A DNA stretch of 15,356 nucleotides from WRDS01 sp964492775 (GCA_964492775.1 CAZBLH010000035.1:1-15356), one strand, 5' to 3'. Counted from the stretch's first letter, positions 7,387-14,537 are shown. Made by a program: numbers and translations. The notes: generated from the sequence alone by a model not told the origin.

Positions 7387-8946
7387 ATGTCAGCGCAGGT
7401 CATCAAGCGGGCGCTTGTATCGGTCACGGACAAGAGCGGTGTGGTGGAGTTCTGCCGCAGCCTTGCCGAGGAGTTCGGGGTCGAGATCGTCTCGACCGGC
7501 GGCACCGCCAAGGCGCTCTCTGAAGCCGGCGTGCCGGTGCGCGCCATCGATGACCTGACCGGCTTTCCCGAGATGATGGACGGGCGCGTCAAGACGCTGC
7601 ACCCCCGGGTCCACGGCGGGTTGCTGGCGCGTCGTGACGTGCCTGCGCATATGGAAGCCGCCGAGCAGCACGGCATCGGCATGATCGACCTGGTGTGCGT
7701 GAACCTCTACGCGTTCGAGGCCACGGTTGCGCGTGAAGGCGTCACCGAGGCGGATGCGATTGAGAACATCGACATCGGCGGGCCTTCGATGCTGCGCTCG
7801 GCGGCCAAGAACTTCGCAAGTGTGACGGTCGTCACAGACCCGGCGTGCTACGACTCCGTGCTCGCCGAGATGCGCGCGAACGGCGGAGCGACCACGCTCG
7901 AGACGCGCCGAGCGTTCGCCACCGAGGTCTTCCGGACGACGAGCCGCTACGACGACGCTATCTGGCGCTACCTGTCCGGCTACTCGGCCCATGCGTACCC
8001 GCACGAGCTCAAGCTGCGTCTGGAGAAGGCCCAAGACCTCCGCTATGGCGAGAATCCGCACCAGTCCGCCGCCTTCTACCGCTTTGAAGACGCCGCCGAG
8101 CACACGCTTGCCCGCGCTGAGCAGCTTCAGGGCAAGGACCTCTCGTACAACAACATCCTGGATACGGATGCCTGCTGGAGTGCCGTGCGAGAGTTCGCCG
8201 AGCCTGCGTGCGTGATCGTGAAGCACACGAACCCCTGCGGCACCTGCGTCGACGCCGACATCGTTACCGCGTACCGCCGGGCACACGACGCCGACTCGGT
8301 GTCGGCCTACGGCGGTGTAATGGCCTTCAACCGCTCCGTGTCCGCCGATCTCATTCGCGCAGTCTACGAGAACGGGCAGTTCGTCGAGGTCATGATTGCC
8401 CCCGAATTCGAGCCCGAAGCACTGGAGCTGCTCGCCGAGAAACCCAATCTGCGCGTCCTGCGCACTGGTGGCGTGCGCCCCGCTGGCGGCGGGATCGAGT
8501 GCCGCTCGGCCGAGGGTGGGCTGCTTGTGCAGGAGAGCGACGCGGTTGCCGAGGATCCGGCCGGGTTCGAGGTCGTGTCGAAGCGCCAACCCACCGCCGA
8601 GGAGCTTGAGCAGCTGCTGTTCGCGTGGCGCGTCGCCAAGAGCGTGAAGTCGAACGCGATCCTTCTCGCGAAGGACTTCGTGAGCGTAGGTGTCGGCGCC
8701 GGCCAGATGAACCGCGTGAACTCGGCTCGCATCGCCGTTGAGCAGGCGGGAGAGAGCGCCTCAGGCGCCGTGGCGGCAAGCGATGCGTTCATGCCGTTCG
8801 CCGACTCGCTAGAGGTCGTCGCTGCCGCTGGTGTCACTGCGGTCATCCAGCCCGGCGGTTCGATCCGTGACGCCGAGGTCATCGCGAAGGCCGACGAACT
8901 CGGCGTGGCGCTTGTCTTCACCGGCCACCGGCACTTCCGGCACTAG
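7387..8946 (+). CDS. purH: Bifunctional AICAR formyltransferase / IMP cyclohydrolase
   Basis: Carries out the last two steps of de novo purine synthesis: formylation of AICAR with 10-formyl-THF, then ring closure to IMP. At 519 aa from ATG 7387 it has standard length. The N-terminal MGS-like cyclohydrolase domain (about 1-140) contains RALVSVTDKSG, the phosphate-binding VSTGGTAKAL, DGRVKTLHPRVHGG and NIDIGGPSMLRSAAKN. The C-terminal transformylase domain carries LRYGENPHQSA, the catalytic Lys279-His280 in KHTNPCG (279-285), VKSNAI, VGAGQMNRV and the PFADSLE to IQPGGSIRD tail. It is the last pur gene in the window and converges on the channel gene, with 50 bases between stops and no strong terminator hairpin visible there. 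Confidence 0.97.
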   Translation: MSAQVIKRALVSVTDKSGVVEFCRSLAEEFGVEIVSTGGTAKALSEAGVPVRAIDDLTGFPEMMDGRVKTLHPRVHGGLLARRDVPAHMEAAEQHGIGMIDLVCVNLYAFEATVAREGVTEADAIENIDIGGPSMLRSAAKNFASVTVVTDPACYDSVLAEMRANGGATTLETRRAFATEVFRTTSRYDDAIWRYLSGYSAHAYPHELKLRLEKAQDLRYGENPHQSAAFYRFEDAAEHTLARAEQLQGKDLSYNNILDTDACWSAVREFAEPACVIVKHTNPCGTCVDADIVTAYRRAHDADSVSAYGGVMAFNRSVSADLIRAVYENGQFVEVMIAPEFEPEALELLAEKPNLRVLRTGGVRPAGGGIECRSAEGGLLVQESDAVAEDPAGFEVVSKRQPTAEELEQLLFAWRVAKSVKSNAILLAKDFVSVGVGAGQMNRVNSARIAVEQAGESASGAVAASDAFMPFADSLEVVAAAGVTAVIQPGGSIRDAEVIAKADELGVALVFTGHRHFRH

Positions 8947-8996
8947 TCAGCGCGGGTATCAGCCCACATCGCTACCGGCCAATAGCAGCGACAGCG

Positions 8997-10031
8997 CTAG
9001 GAAACGCCGGTCGTCCTCCCGGTATTGAGCGCGCCGAGTAGGTTGGCTTCAGCGAGGCTGCCCTGAATGTGGCGGATGAGCTCGTGGCGCACCTTGGGTC
9101 GCTGCGCGTAGCTCTCGAGCCGAACAGCCACATTGACCTGCAGCCCGTGGACCGTGAGCTCGCCGAAGCGCACGATCGGCTTGGCGTCGCGCACCACGCC
9201 GCCGACCTCGGCAACGACTCGCTCGGCGGCCTCACGCAGGACGCGCTCGACCACTTCGATGTCCGCGTCCGCGTACACGAAGAGCGGGACCGACAGCACA
9301 TGCTCACATGAGACCGTCGTGAAGTTCGTGATGCGGGACCTGCCGATCACGGCGTTCGGGACGACGATGATGTCGTTCGAGCCCGTGCGGATGGCGGTGT
9401 TCCGCCAGGTGACGTCGACGACCTGACCCTCCTCGCCTGTCTCGAGTCTGATGTGGTCGCCCGGCTCGATTTGGCGTGATGCGAGCACTTGGATCCCGCT
9501 GAAGACGTTCTCCAGCGTTGGCTGCAGCGCGAGGCCGACGGCTAGACCTCCCACGCCGAGCGCTGTGATTAGCGGGGCGATCGAGACTCCGAGTGAGGCG
9601 AGAAGGCTCACCAGACCCAAGACCCACACCAAGCCCCGTGCGAGATTCACGAAGATCGAGGTCGAGGGCAGGTGGGAGCTCTCCCGGCGCGCGTACGCGC
9701 GAACCACTCGGCCCGCTACGCGAGCGATGAAGGCGGTGGCGATGAGGATCGCGACGACTTGGATGGCCGCCTTGGCGGTTTCCAAGGCTTCGCCGTGCAG
9801 CGCCAGGCGGCCCATAGCGAGCCGGGACCCGACCAAGATTCCGGCAACGGTGGCGAGGCCGCGCAGTCCGGCGGCGAGGTCCTTGCCCGGCGCCCAGCCA
9901 GCAGCAGCGAACCGCGAGCTCAGTATCGAGTAGAGAAGCCGGTCGACGAGCCAGCCGATAAGGGCGCAGGCGACGAACGCGATAGCGGCGACACCAACGC
10001 CGGTGGGGAACTCACCGATACCAGTGGGCAC
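8997..10031 (-). CDS. MscS-family mechanosensitive ion channel
   Basis: A 344-aa inner-membrane channel of the small-conductance mechanosensitive family, expected to open under hypo-osmotic stress and release solutes. About five membrane segments are visible (residues 11-37, 54-73, 86-112, 127-148, 150-182). The last is the pore-lining helix with the family pattern ALGVGGLAVGLALQPTLENVFSGI. It is followed by the beta domain (IEPGDHIRLETGEEGQVVDVTWRNTAIRT, VVPNAVIG) and a C-terminal alpha/beta domain. The start is GTG at 10031 with a perfect AGGAGG 7 bases upstream (10039-10044); no ATG is better placed. The gene begins 17 bases after the LysR gene stop on the same strand, so the two are probably one transcript. 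Whether it gates on tension or has a specialised role cannot be told. Confidence 0.93.
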   Translation of the reverse strand: MPTGIGEFPTGVGVAAIAFVACALIGWLVDRLLYSILSSRFAAAGWAPGKDLAAGLRGLATVAGILVGSRLAMGRLALHGEALETAKAAIQVVAILIATAFIARVAGRVVRAYARRESSHLPSTSIFVNLARGLVWVLGLVSLLASLGVSIAPLITALGVGGLAVGLALQPTLENVFSGIQVLASRQIEPGDHIRLETGEEGQVVDVTWRNTAIRTGSNDIIVVPNAVIGRSRITNFTTVSCEHVLSVPLFVYADADIEVVERVLREAAERVVAEVGGVVRDAKPIVRFGELTVHGLQVNVAVRLESYAQRPKVRHELIRHIQGSLAEANLLGALNTGRTTGVS

Positions 10032-10048
10032 GACGGCGCCTCCTCAGA

Positions 10049-11011
10049 CTAGGCGGGTAGCAGGTAGTCATGCTCAGACATGAAAGCATCTCTTGTTGCC
10101 TCCAGAGCCTCCAGGAACTCCGGAAGCCCCGAGTTGTTGTTGTCTTGGCGCGTGATCGCCGCCACGGAAACATAGGCCTCGGGGTCGTCCATTGCCGCCT
10201 CGACCAACCTCGAGCGTGAGCTCAGATGCATCGTATAGACGCTTGAGAGAGGGCTCGGGATGACGTCGTGAACCCCCCGGGGTAGGAGCGCCTCGGCGGG
10301 AGAGTCCACCGACAGACGCTTTATGTGCGGCTCGAAACCACGGCGTCGACAGGCTTCCTCGACAGCGAAGATGAAGTCCTCCATGACATGTGGCACCACG
10401 AACGACTCGTCGCGGAAGTCATCCAGGGTGAGCCGCGTGCGCGCGCTCAAGGGGTTGTCGTCTCTCAGGATGAAGCCGAGCGGCTCCCGGTAGAGCGGTA
10501 GGCAATCGAAGGCTGAGAAATCCCTGCATTCGTTGTGACATAGGAACGTCACGTCTACTGCTCCCTCGAGCGCCATGAGGTAGTGGTTGTGAGACCCGTG
10601 CGCCCGGAACGACATGGACGAGTGAGGGGCGAACAGGGTCGGGCTGGTTCGGCTACCTGCGGCAGTGAGAGTCGCGGTAGTCATCGCCAGAAGATTCTGA
10701 ACGGATGCGAGCAGAAGGGAGCCGCCGACACAAACGGTAGTAGGGGCTTCTCGGCCGGCCTCGTTGACAGCCCGTAGGGCCTCCTCGTGCAGCGCGACGA
10801 TGGACTCCGCGTACTCTACGAGTCTGGTGCCCTGAGGGGTGAGCGAAACCTCCGCGGGGCTGCGAACGAAGAGCGGCTGTCCCACCTGACTCTCCAGCCG
10901 GGCAATCTGCCGGCTGAGAGTCGACTGTGAGACGTGCAGCTGGCGTGCGGCCTCCGTGAAGTTGAGGATCTTCGCCAGTGCGACGAAGTGCTGCAGGCTC
11001 TCGATGTTCAT
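10049..11011 (-). CDS. LysR-type transcriptional regulator
   Basis: A 320-aa protein of LysR layout. The N-terminal winged helix-turn-helix (about residues 4-62) reads FVALAKILNFTEAARQLHVSQSTLSRQIARLE, then LFVRSPAEVSLTPQG. A linker helix follows, then an effector-binding domain (about 90-305). It is transcribed away from the ferredoxin-AOR operon across a 454-bp gap, the usual arrangement for a LysR protein controlling its divergent neighbour, so the redox operon is the prime target. The ATG at 11011 has a moderate ribosome site (GAGGGTGAG). The effector is unknown; the effector domain shows no diagnostic motif. Downstream on the same strand is the MscS gene, which may be a second member of its transcript. 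Confidence 0.93.
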   Translation of the reverse strand: MNIESLQHFVALAKILNFTEAARQLHVSQSTLSRQIARLESQVGQPLFVRSPAEVSLTPQGTRLVEYAESIVALHEEALRAVNEAGREAPTTVCVGGSLLLASVQNLLAMTTATLTAAGSRTSPTLFAPHSSMSFRAHGSHNHYLMALEGAVDVTFLCHNECRDFSAFDCLPLYREPLGFILRDDNPLSARTRLTLDDFRDESFVVPHVMEDFIFAVEEACRRRGFEPHIKRLSVDSPAEALLPRGVHDVIPSPLSSVYTMHLSSRSRLVEAAMDDPEAYVSVAAITRQDNNNSGLPEFLEALEATRDAFMSEHDYLLPA

Positions 11012-11084
11012 CCGGTCTCACCCTCGACTTCTGCACGGTCGTGCGGGCTTGGTCCACCAGAGGGCTGCCGGATCCCTGAACCTC

Positions 11085-11114
11085 ATTATGCACATAACGC
11101 ATCGACCCTGTCCG
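11085..11114 (-). promoter_or_regulatory. Candidate promoter of the LysR regulator gene
   Basis: On the minus strand, CATAAT (11090 down to 11085) matches the -10 consensus at five of six positions. CGGACA (11114 down to 11109) gives a four-of-six -35 at 18-base spacing. The predicted start is about 65 bases before the ATG. The inverted repeat TTATG-CA-CATAA at 11086-11097 covers the -10, which would suit autorepression, common among LysR regulators. It is not a strict T-N11-A box. Confidence 0.4.
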
Positions 11115-11310
11115 CTAACTTCATTTTCCCGATGCACCGGCGTCCGGATAACATCGCATCGTCTCCGAGCTGCAAACTCTTCAATCGCCGGCACGGTAAT
11201 GGGGCTGCAGCCGTCAGGTACTCGGGGAAACTCGGGTGCCCGCCATTCGCAAAGGAGGCAGCCAGCAACTTTGGCGGTTGCATGTGGGAGACCAAGTGCC
11301 GGGTTCATAT

Positions 11311-11322
11311 CTTGACGTCAAG
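11311..11322. repeat. Perfect 12-bp palindrome CTTGACGTCAAG, candidate operator
   Basis: A perfect dyad centred about 55 bases before the likely start of the ferredoxin-AOR transcript, a usual position for an activator site. The halves TTGAC/GTCAA resemble FNR/CRP-type half-sites but lack the four-base spacer of the E. coli FNR consensus. It could serve the LysR protein or another regulator; this is inferred from symmetry and position only. Confidence 0.45.
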
Positions 11323-11359
11323 GCGTGATGACCCTAGCCGAGCGGCCGGGGCTGTTGCG

Positions 11360-11365
11360 CATACT
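11360..11365 (+). promoter_or_regulatory. Candidate -10 box of the ferredoxin-AOR operon
   Basis: CATACT, within the recurrent ATACTTG heptamer, lies about 100 bases before the ferredoxin start. No -35 match is found at 16-18 bases, which fits a promoter needing an activator bound at the upstream palindrome. Confidence 0.4.
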
Positions 11366-11465
11366 TGTGTGTTCGGAGCTGGAAGGTGCTGTGAGAAAGG
11401 AGCGAACGAGGGCCCGCCAATGGTTAGTGAGTAAGTTGTTGAAGGGTTAGGAGGGAGTACAGCAC

Positions 11466-12149
11466 ATGGCTGAGCATGCGGAGATGGTTCCAGCCGTGGA
11501 CGATGGCGGAGATCAGAAGAGGGGTCTGACACGCCGTACATTCGTTTCGGCAATGGGATTCGCAACACTTGCCCTGTTCCCGACCGTGCGACTTTCCGGT
11601 CAGGACAAGAAGGCCATTCTGGTCAACTCGAAAGGCGTGCTTTATCACGACCTCAACCGGTGCGTTCAGTGCCGACTGTGTGAGCTGGCGTGCACGGCGC
11701 TGAACGACGGCGCTGCAAGCTCATATCACGCGCGCGTGAAGCTCCAGCGGAACATGAAGAACGTCTCTCCCCATCGTGACAACGGCTTCAACGTGGCTGC
11801 GGACTACTGCAAGCAGTGCGCGCATCCTATTCCCTGTGCCGAGGCATGCCCGGTGGGTGCGATCGTCGCGGACAGCGCCACCGGCGCACGCAAGATCGAT
11901 CAGGCCAAGTGCATCGGATGCGGCATCTGCAACGCCGCGTGCCCGTGGGAGATGCCCACGCTGAATCCGGCGACTGGAAAGTCGAGCAAGTGCTTCCTGT
12001 GCGACGGCAAGCCCCAGTGCGCCCGTGTCTGTCCGACCGGTGCTTTGCGGTACCTGCCGTGGCGGGATCTGACCAAGTCGGTCGCGGTTGTTCGGTCGGG
12101 CTGGATCCCGGCGACGACGGCGACGGACTGCTCGACCTGCCACAACTAG
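11466..12149 (+). CDS. Tat-signal ferredoxin-like protein with four [4Fe-4S] motifs (YdhY-like)
   Basis: A 227-aa electron-transfer subunit. The N-terminus has a twin-arginine signal, TRRTFV at residues 22-27 followed by a hydrophobic run to about 41, so export in folded form is predicted. Sixteen cysteines form four cluster motifs: C66/69/72/76, C115/118/124/128 (CxxCx5CxxxCP), C149/152/155/159 and C176/179/185/189. The order and the linking text (GVL...RC..C..CE..C, NDG, CIGC..C..ACPW, CPTGAL...W.D.T) match E. coli YdhY as I remember it. That protein ends near the matching W-D-T, whereas this one has about 22 more residues ending in CSTCHN, which contains a CxxCH heme-c motif (C222, C225, H226). 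The start ATG has AGGAGG at 11449-11454. The AOR-family gene follows 29 bases later, so it probably passes electrons from that subunit to an acceptor outside the membrane. Confidence 0.9.
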   Translation: MAEHAEMVPAVDDGGDQKRGLTRRTFVSAMGFATLALFPTVRLSGQDKKAILVNSKGVLYHDLNRCVQCRLCELACTALNDGAASSYHARVKLQRNMKNVSPHRDNGFNVAADYCKQCAHPIPCAEACPVGAIVADSATGARKIDQAKCIGCGICNAACPWEMPTLNPATGKSSKCFLCDGKPQCARVCPTGALRYLPWRDLTKSVAVVRSGWIPATTATDCSTCHN

Positions 12150-12178
12150 CCGGCGACATGATCGGGAGGAGATAGAGA

Positions 12179-14437
12179 ATGGCAACGTATGGAGGTTGGA
12201 CCGGCAAGGTCCTGCGTATAGACCTCACTACGCGGACGACCTCGGTCGAAGACACCTTCCCCAAGTACGAGAAGTACTGGGGTGGACCGGGGCTCGCGTA
12301 CAAGGTCCTTTGGGATGAGACCACGAAGGACACGAAGGCGTTGGATCCCGAGAACCCGCTGATCTTCGGGGCGGGCCCAATGATCGGTACTGGATGCCCG
12401 ACGGCGGGCCGGTGGAACGTGACGATGCTGTCGCCCTACCACCACCTGAGCGCACCGCAGACCGCTCACATCGGTGGCCACTTCGGAGCCGAGATGAAGT
12501 TCGCCGGCTGGGACGCGATTATCATCAAGGGCAAGGCCTCGAGCCTCGTCTACATCGCGATTGTTGACGGTGACGTCAAAATCGTCGACTGCCCCGAGCT
12601 CGCCGGTGCCGGCACGTACCGCACGACTGACGAGATCGCGAACCAAATGGGCCGCGGCGCACAGGTTCTCGCAATCGGCCCTGCCGGTGAGAACCTCGTC
12701 GCTCAGGCGAACATGATGACCAACTACAAGCACTCCGGTCAGGGTGGAGCCGTCATGGGTTCGAAGAACCTGAAGGCGGTCGGCATCCTGGGAACCGGTA
12801 GCGTCAAGATCGCGGGTGATAAGCGCGCTTGGCGTGCCGTCATCGACGTAGCGCTCTCCTACGGTGGTTCGAACAACAACGGTGTCGTCCCGCAGACGCT
12901 TCAGAGCTGGGCCGAGCTTTCGCCTGGCCGCGCCGGTACTCGTTGGTATGCAGCCCGCGGCCGTTACTGGGGCGCCGCGAACCCGCCGATCGAGCTGGGC
13001 ACCTGCCTGCCGCACGACAAGAACAAGATTGGTTACCGCAGCTATCTCGCCATCTACGGGGGGTCGGGATTCTCCGACCTTCAGAACGCCTACGTCGTAC
13101 GCAACGATGGATGCCACTCGTGCCCCATCAGGTGCCACAACGTGGTGAAGGTCCCGATGCCGGATCCGTCCGTCTCCGAGGAGCAGGCTGGCGCGTGCTA
13201 CCACCTGATGGTCGGGTTCTCGTTCGCCGACTCGGCCGTCTACAACACTTTGCCAGACGCCGAGAAGCGTGCTGTGTACATGCAGCACTGCCAGGCCGGC
13301 CTGCAGCACTTCAATGACTACGGGATCACGACCAACTACATGATCCTGAACAACCTCTACAACTTCGTGCTCAGCAGGACCACCCCGGTCGACGATCACT
13401 CCCCGGCTGGGAATGTCGCGAATCCGTACGTCATCGATCCTGATCCGATGAAACGCTCGTTCCTGCAGCTGAATGTCGATGAGGCGGAGTGGGCTGCCCT
13501 GAACGCGAAGGGCGGGCTACTCGATCTGCGCAAGAAGTGCGATCCGAAACTCGTCGAAGTGGTCTGCAAGCTGATCGCGAATCGCACGGGTAAACTCGGC
13601 AAGCTTCTCGCCGATCCCGCGTGGCTTGCGACGGACGAGTGGGTGGATGCCAATGGCGCATCCATGCGCGACACCTGCCTCGATGATGCCTCGCTCACGG
13701 CTTGGCAGTGGGGCTTCGCCAAGCACCACTCCTTCGAGGACAGCGACCAGGTCGGCGGTCTCATCAACACCGGTTACAACCGTGACTGCATGAACCACAC
13801 CTGGATCAACATCCGCTGCAACAGCGGTCTGCCGGACACGCTCCAGCAGCAGCTCATCGAGACCGAGTTCGCACGCGTCGGCTACGGCTCGGGTATGGGC
13901 CAGTCCATGATCCCTGGGCGCTACCCGCTCAAGCCGGTCAACGTCTACCAGGCGCGCGCAGCTTGGTTTGGCAACGTGCGCAAGGAGCTGCACGAGGCAA
14001 TGGGTCTGTGCCACTGGAACTGGCCGTACCTGCACTCTCCCCTCAAGGAGCGCGGCTACCGTGGCGACCTCACCCTCGAGGCCAAGATCTTCTCGATTGC
14101 CACTGGCAAAACCATGACGATGAAGGAACTCGACGACGAGGCCCAGCGCTTCTACGTCCTGCACCGTCTGCTCACCGAGCGCTTCTTCGGCACCAAGGAC
14201 ATGCGCATGCAGCATGACCGTGCCCCCGAGTGGGCGTTCGTGCACGGCGATGAGGAGCCGTGGACCGTGGCGGCTGGGTATCACATCACCCGCGAAGACT
14301 GGGAAAACGGACTCGACTTCCTCTACGAGGAGTGGGGCTTCGATCGCGAGACCGGTGCGCCGACGGCTGCGACCCTCACCAAGCTTGGCATGGATGACAT
14401 CATCCCGAAGGCTCAGTCAGAGGGACTGCTCGCGTAA
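12179..14437 (+). CDS. Aldehyde ferredoxin oxidoreductase family protein (YdhV-like tungsten/molybdenum enzyme)
   Basis: A 752-aa catalytic subunit of the AOR family, which binds a tungsto- or molybdo-bispterin and one [4Fe-4S] cluster. Aldehyde-to-acid oxidation is the usual reaction, but the substrate here is unknown. The AOR N-domain (about 4-210) shows GWTGKVLRIDL, the pterin-binding stretch ending TAHIGGHFGAEMKFAGWDAIII, and HSGQGGAVMGSKNLKAV. The C-domain carries the cluster motif C312-x2-C315-x3-C319 and the matching fourth cysteine C611 (MGLCHW). It is longer than classical archaeal AOR (about 605 aa) and nearer to YdhV/WOR5-type enzymes, with extra sequence roughly between residues 400 and 560. 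No signal peptide is present. GGAGGAG at 12165-12171 supports ATG 12179. It is co-transcribed with the Tat-signal ferredoxin upstream, its likely electron acceptor and possible export partner. No cofactor-synthesis genes lie nearby. Confidence 0.92.
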   Translation: MATYGGWTGKVLRIDLTTRTTSVEDTFPKYEKYWGGPGLAYKVLWDETTKDTKALDPENPLIFGAGPMIGTGCPTAGRWNVTMLSPYHHLSAPQTAHIGGHFGAEMKFAGWDAIIIKGKASSLVYIAIVDGDVKIVDCPELAGAGTYRTTDEIANQMGRGAQVLAIGPAGENLVAQANMMTNYKHSGQGGAVMGSKNLKAVGILGTGSVKIAGDKRAWRAVIDVALSYGGSNNNGVVPQTLQSWAELSPGRAGTRWYAARGRYWGAANPPIELGTCLPHDKNKIGYRSYLAIYGGSGFSDLQNAYVVRNDGCHSCPIRCHNVVKVPMPDPSVSEEQAGACYHLMVGFSFADSAVYNTLPDAEKRAVYMQHCQAGLQHFNDYGITTNYMILNNLYNFVLSRTTPVDDHSPAGNVANPYVIDPDPMKRSFLQLNVDEAEWAALNAKGGLLDLRKKCDPKLVEVVCKLIANRTGKLGKLLADPAWLATDEWVDANGASMRDTCLDDASLTAWQWGFAKHHSFEDSDQVGGLINTGYNRDCMNHTWINIRCNSGLPDTLQQQLIETEFARVGYGSGMGQSMIPGRYPLKPVNVYQARAAWFGNVRKELHEAMGLCHWNWPYLHSPLKERGYRGDLTLEAKIFSIATGKTMTMKELDDEAQRFYVLHRLLTERFFGTKDMRMQHDRAPEWAFVHGDEEPWTVAAGYHITREDWENGLDFLYEEWGFDRETGAPTAATLTKLGMDDIIPKAQSEGLLA

Positions 14438-14473
14438 GCTGAGAGCTTTGCACCCGCATTGCTCTTTGCTGCT

Positions 14474-14518
14474 GGTCAGGGTGGAATGGGGCCATCAGGC
14501 TCCATTCCACCGCTGACC
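14474..14518 (+). repeat. Strong 20-bp intercistronic hairpin downstream of the AOR gene
   Basis: GGTCAG (14474-14479) pairs with CTGACC (14513-14518), and GGTGGAATGGGGCC (14480-14493) pairs with GGCTCCATTCCACC (14498-14511). This makes 20 pairs with one G-T wobble, one bulged G at 14512 and an ATCA tetraloop. No T-run follows, so it is not a classical terminator. It could be a U-less or partial terminator, or a 3'-end stabiliser that keeps ferredoxin-AOR mRNA more abundant than the downstream genes. Confidence 0.8.
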
Positions 14519-14537
14519 CGCACCGAAAGGATGAGGA

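Larger units (their letters stand above)
11012..11465. other. Divergent intergenic regulatory region between the LysR and ferredoxin genes
   Basis: 454 bases without a convincing gene. Short frames exist but none has a good start or protein-like composition. The region holds a probable LysR promoter on the minus strand, a TTATG/CATAA inverted repeat over it, repeated GCATCG/CGATGC hexamers, an isolated AAAGGAGG at 11251-11258, a GCAAC/GTTGC stem (11265-11269 with 11277-11281), a perfect palindrome at 11311-11322, a candidate -10 at 11360-11365, and a leader of about 90 bases that can pair GTTCG (11371-11375) with CGAAC (11403-11407). No riboswitch class is recognised. Confidence 0.6.

Noticed and set aside
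7390..8589. 399-codon open frame on the minus strand opposite purH
   Set aside because: Antisense shadow of a conserved gene, with no ribosome site and no recognisable family.
8947..8996. Bidirectional terminator between purH and the channel gene
   Set aside because: Only 4-5 bp alternative pairings (TCGCT/AGCGA, GCTA/TAGC) and no T-run on either strand.
11085..11098. Classical LysR T-N11-A box at the TTATGCACATAA repeat
   Set aside because: The symmetric T and A are ten bases apart, not eleven, so only a generic inverted repeat is claimed.
10934..11434. 166-codon plus-strand frame overlapping the LysR start and the divergent gap
   Set aside because: Half of it is antisense to the LysR helix-turn-helix. 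It lacks a ribosome site and shows no protein-like pattern.
11372..11465. Molybdenum/tungsten cofactor riboswitch in the ferredoxin leader
   Set aside because: The leader can form a short GTTCG/CGAAC stem, but I cannot match the conserved core of the Moco RNA class. A covariance-model search would decide.
12146..13399. 417-codon open frame on the minus strand opposite the AOR gene
   Set aside because: Composition is that of a GC-rich antisense shadow (Val/Arg/Asp-rich, no domain), and the plus frame encodes a clear AOR protein.
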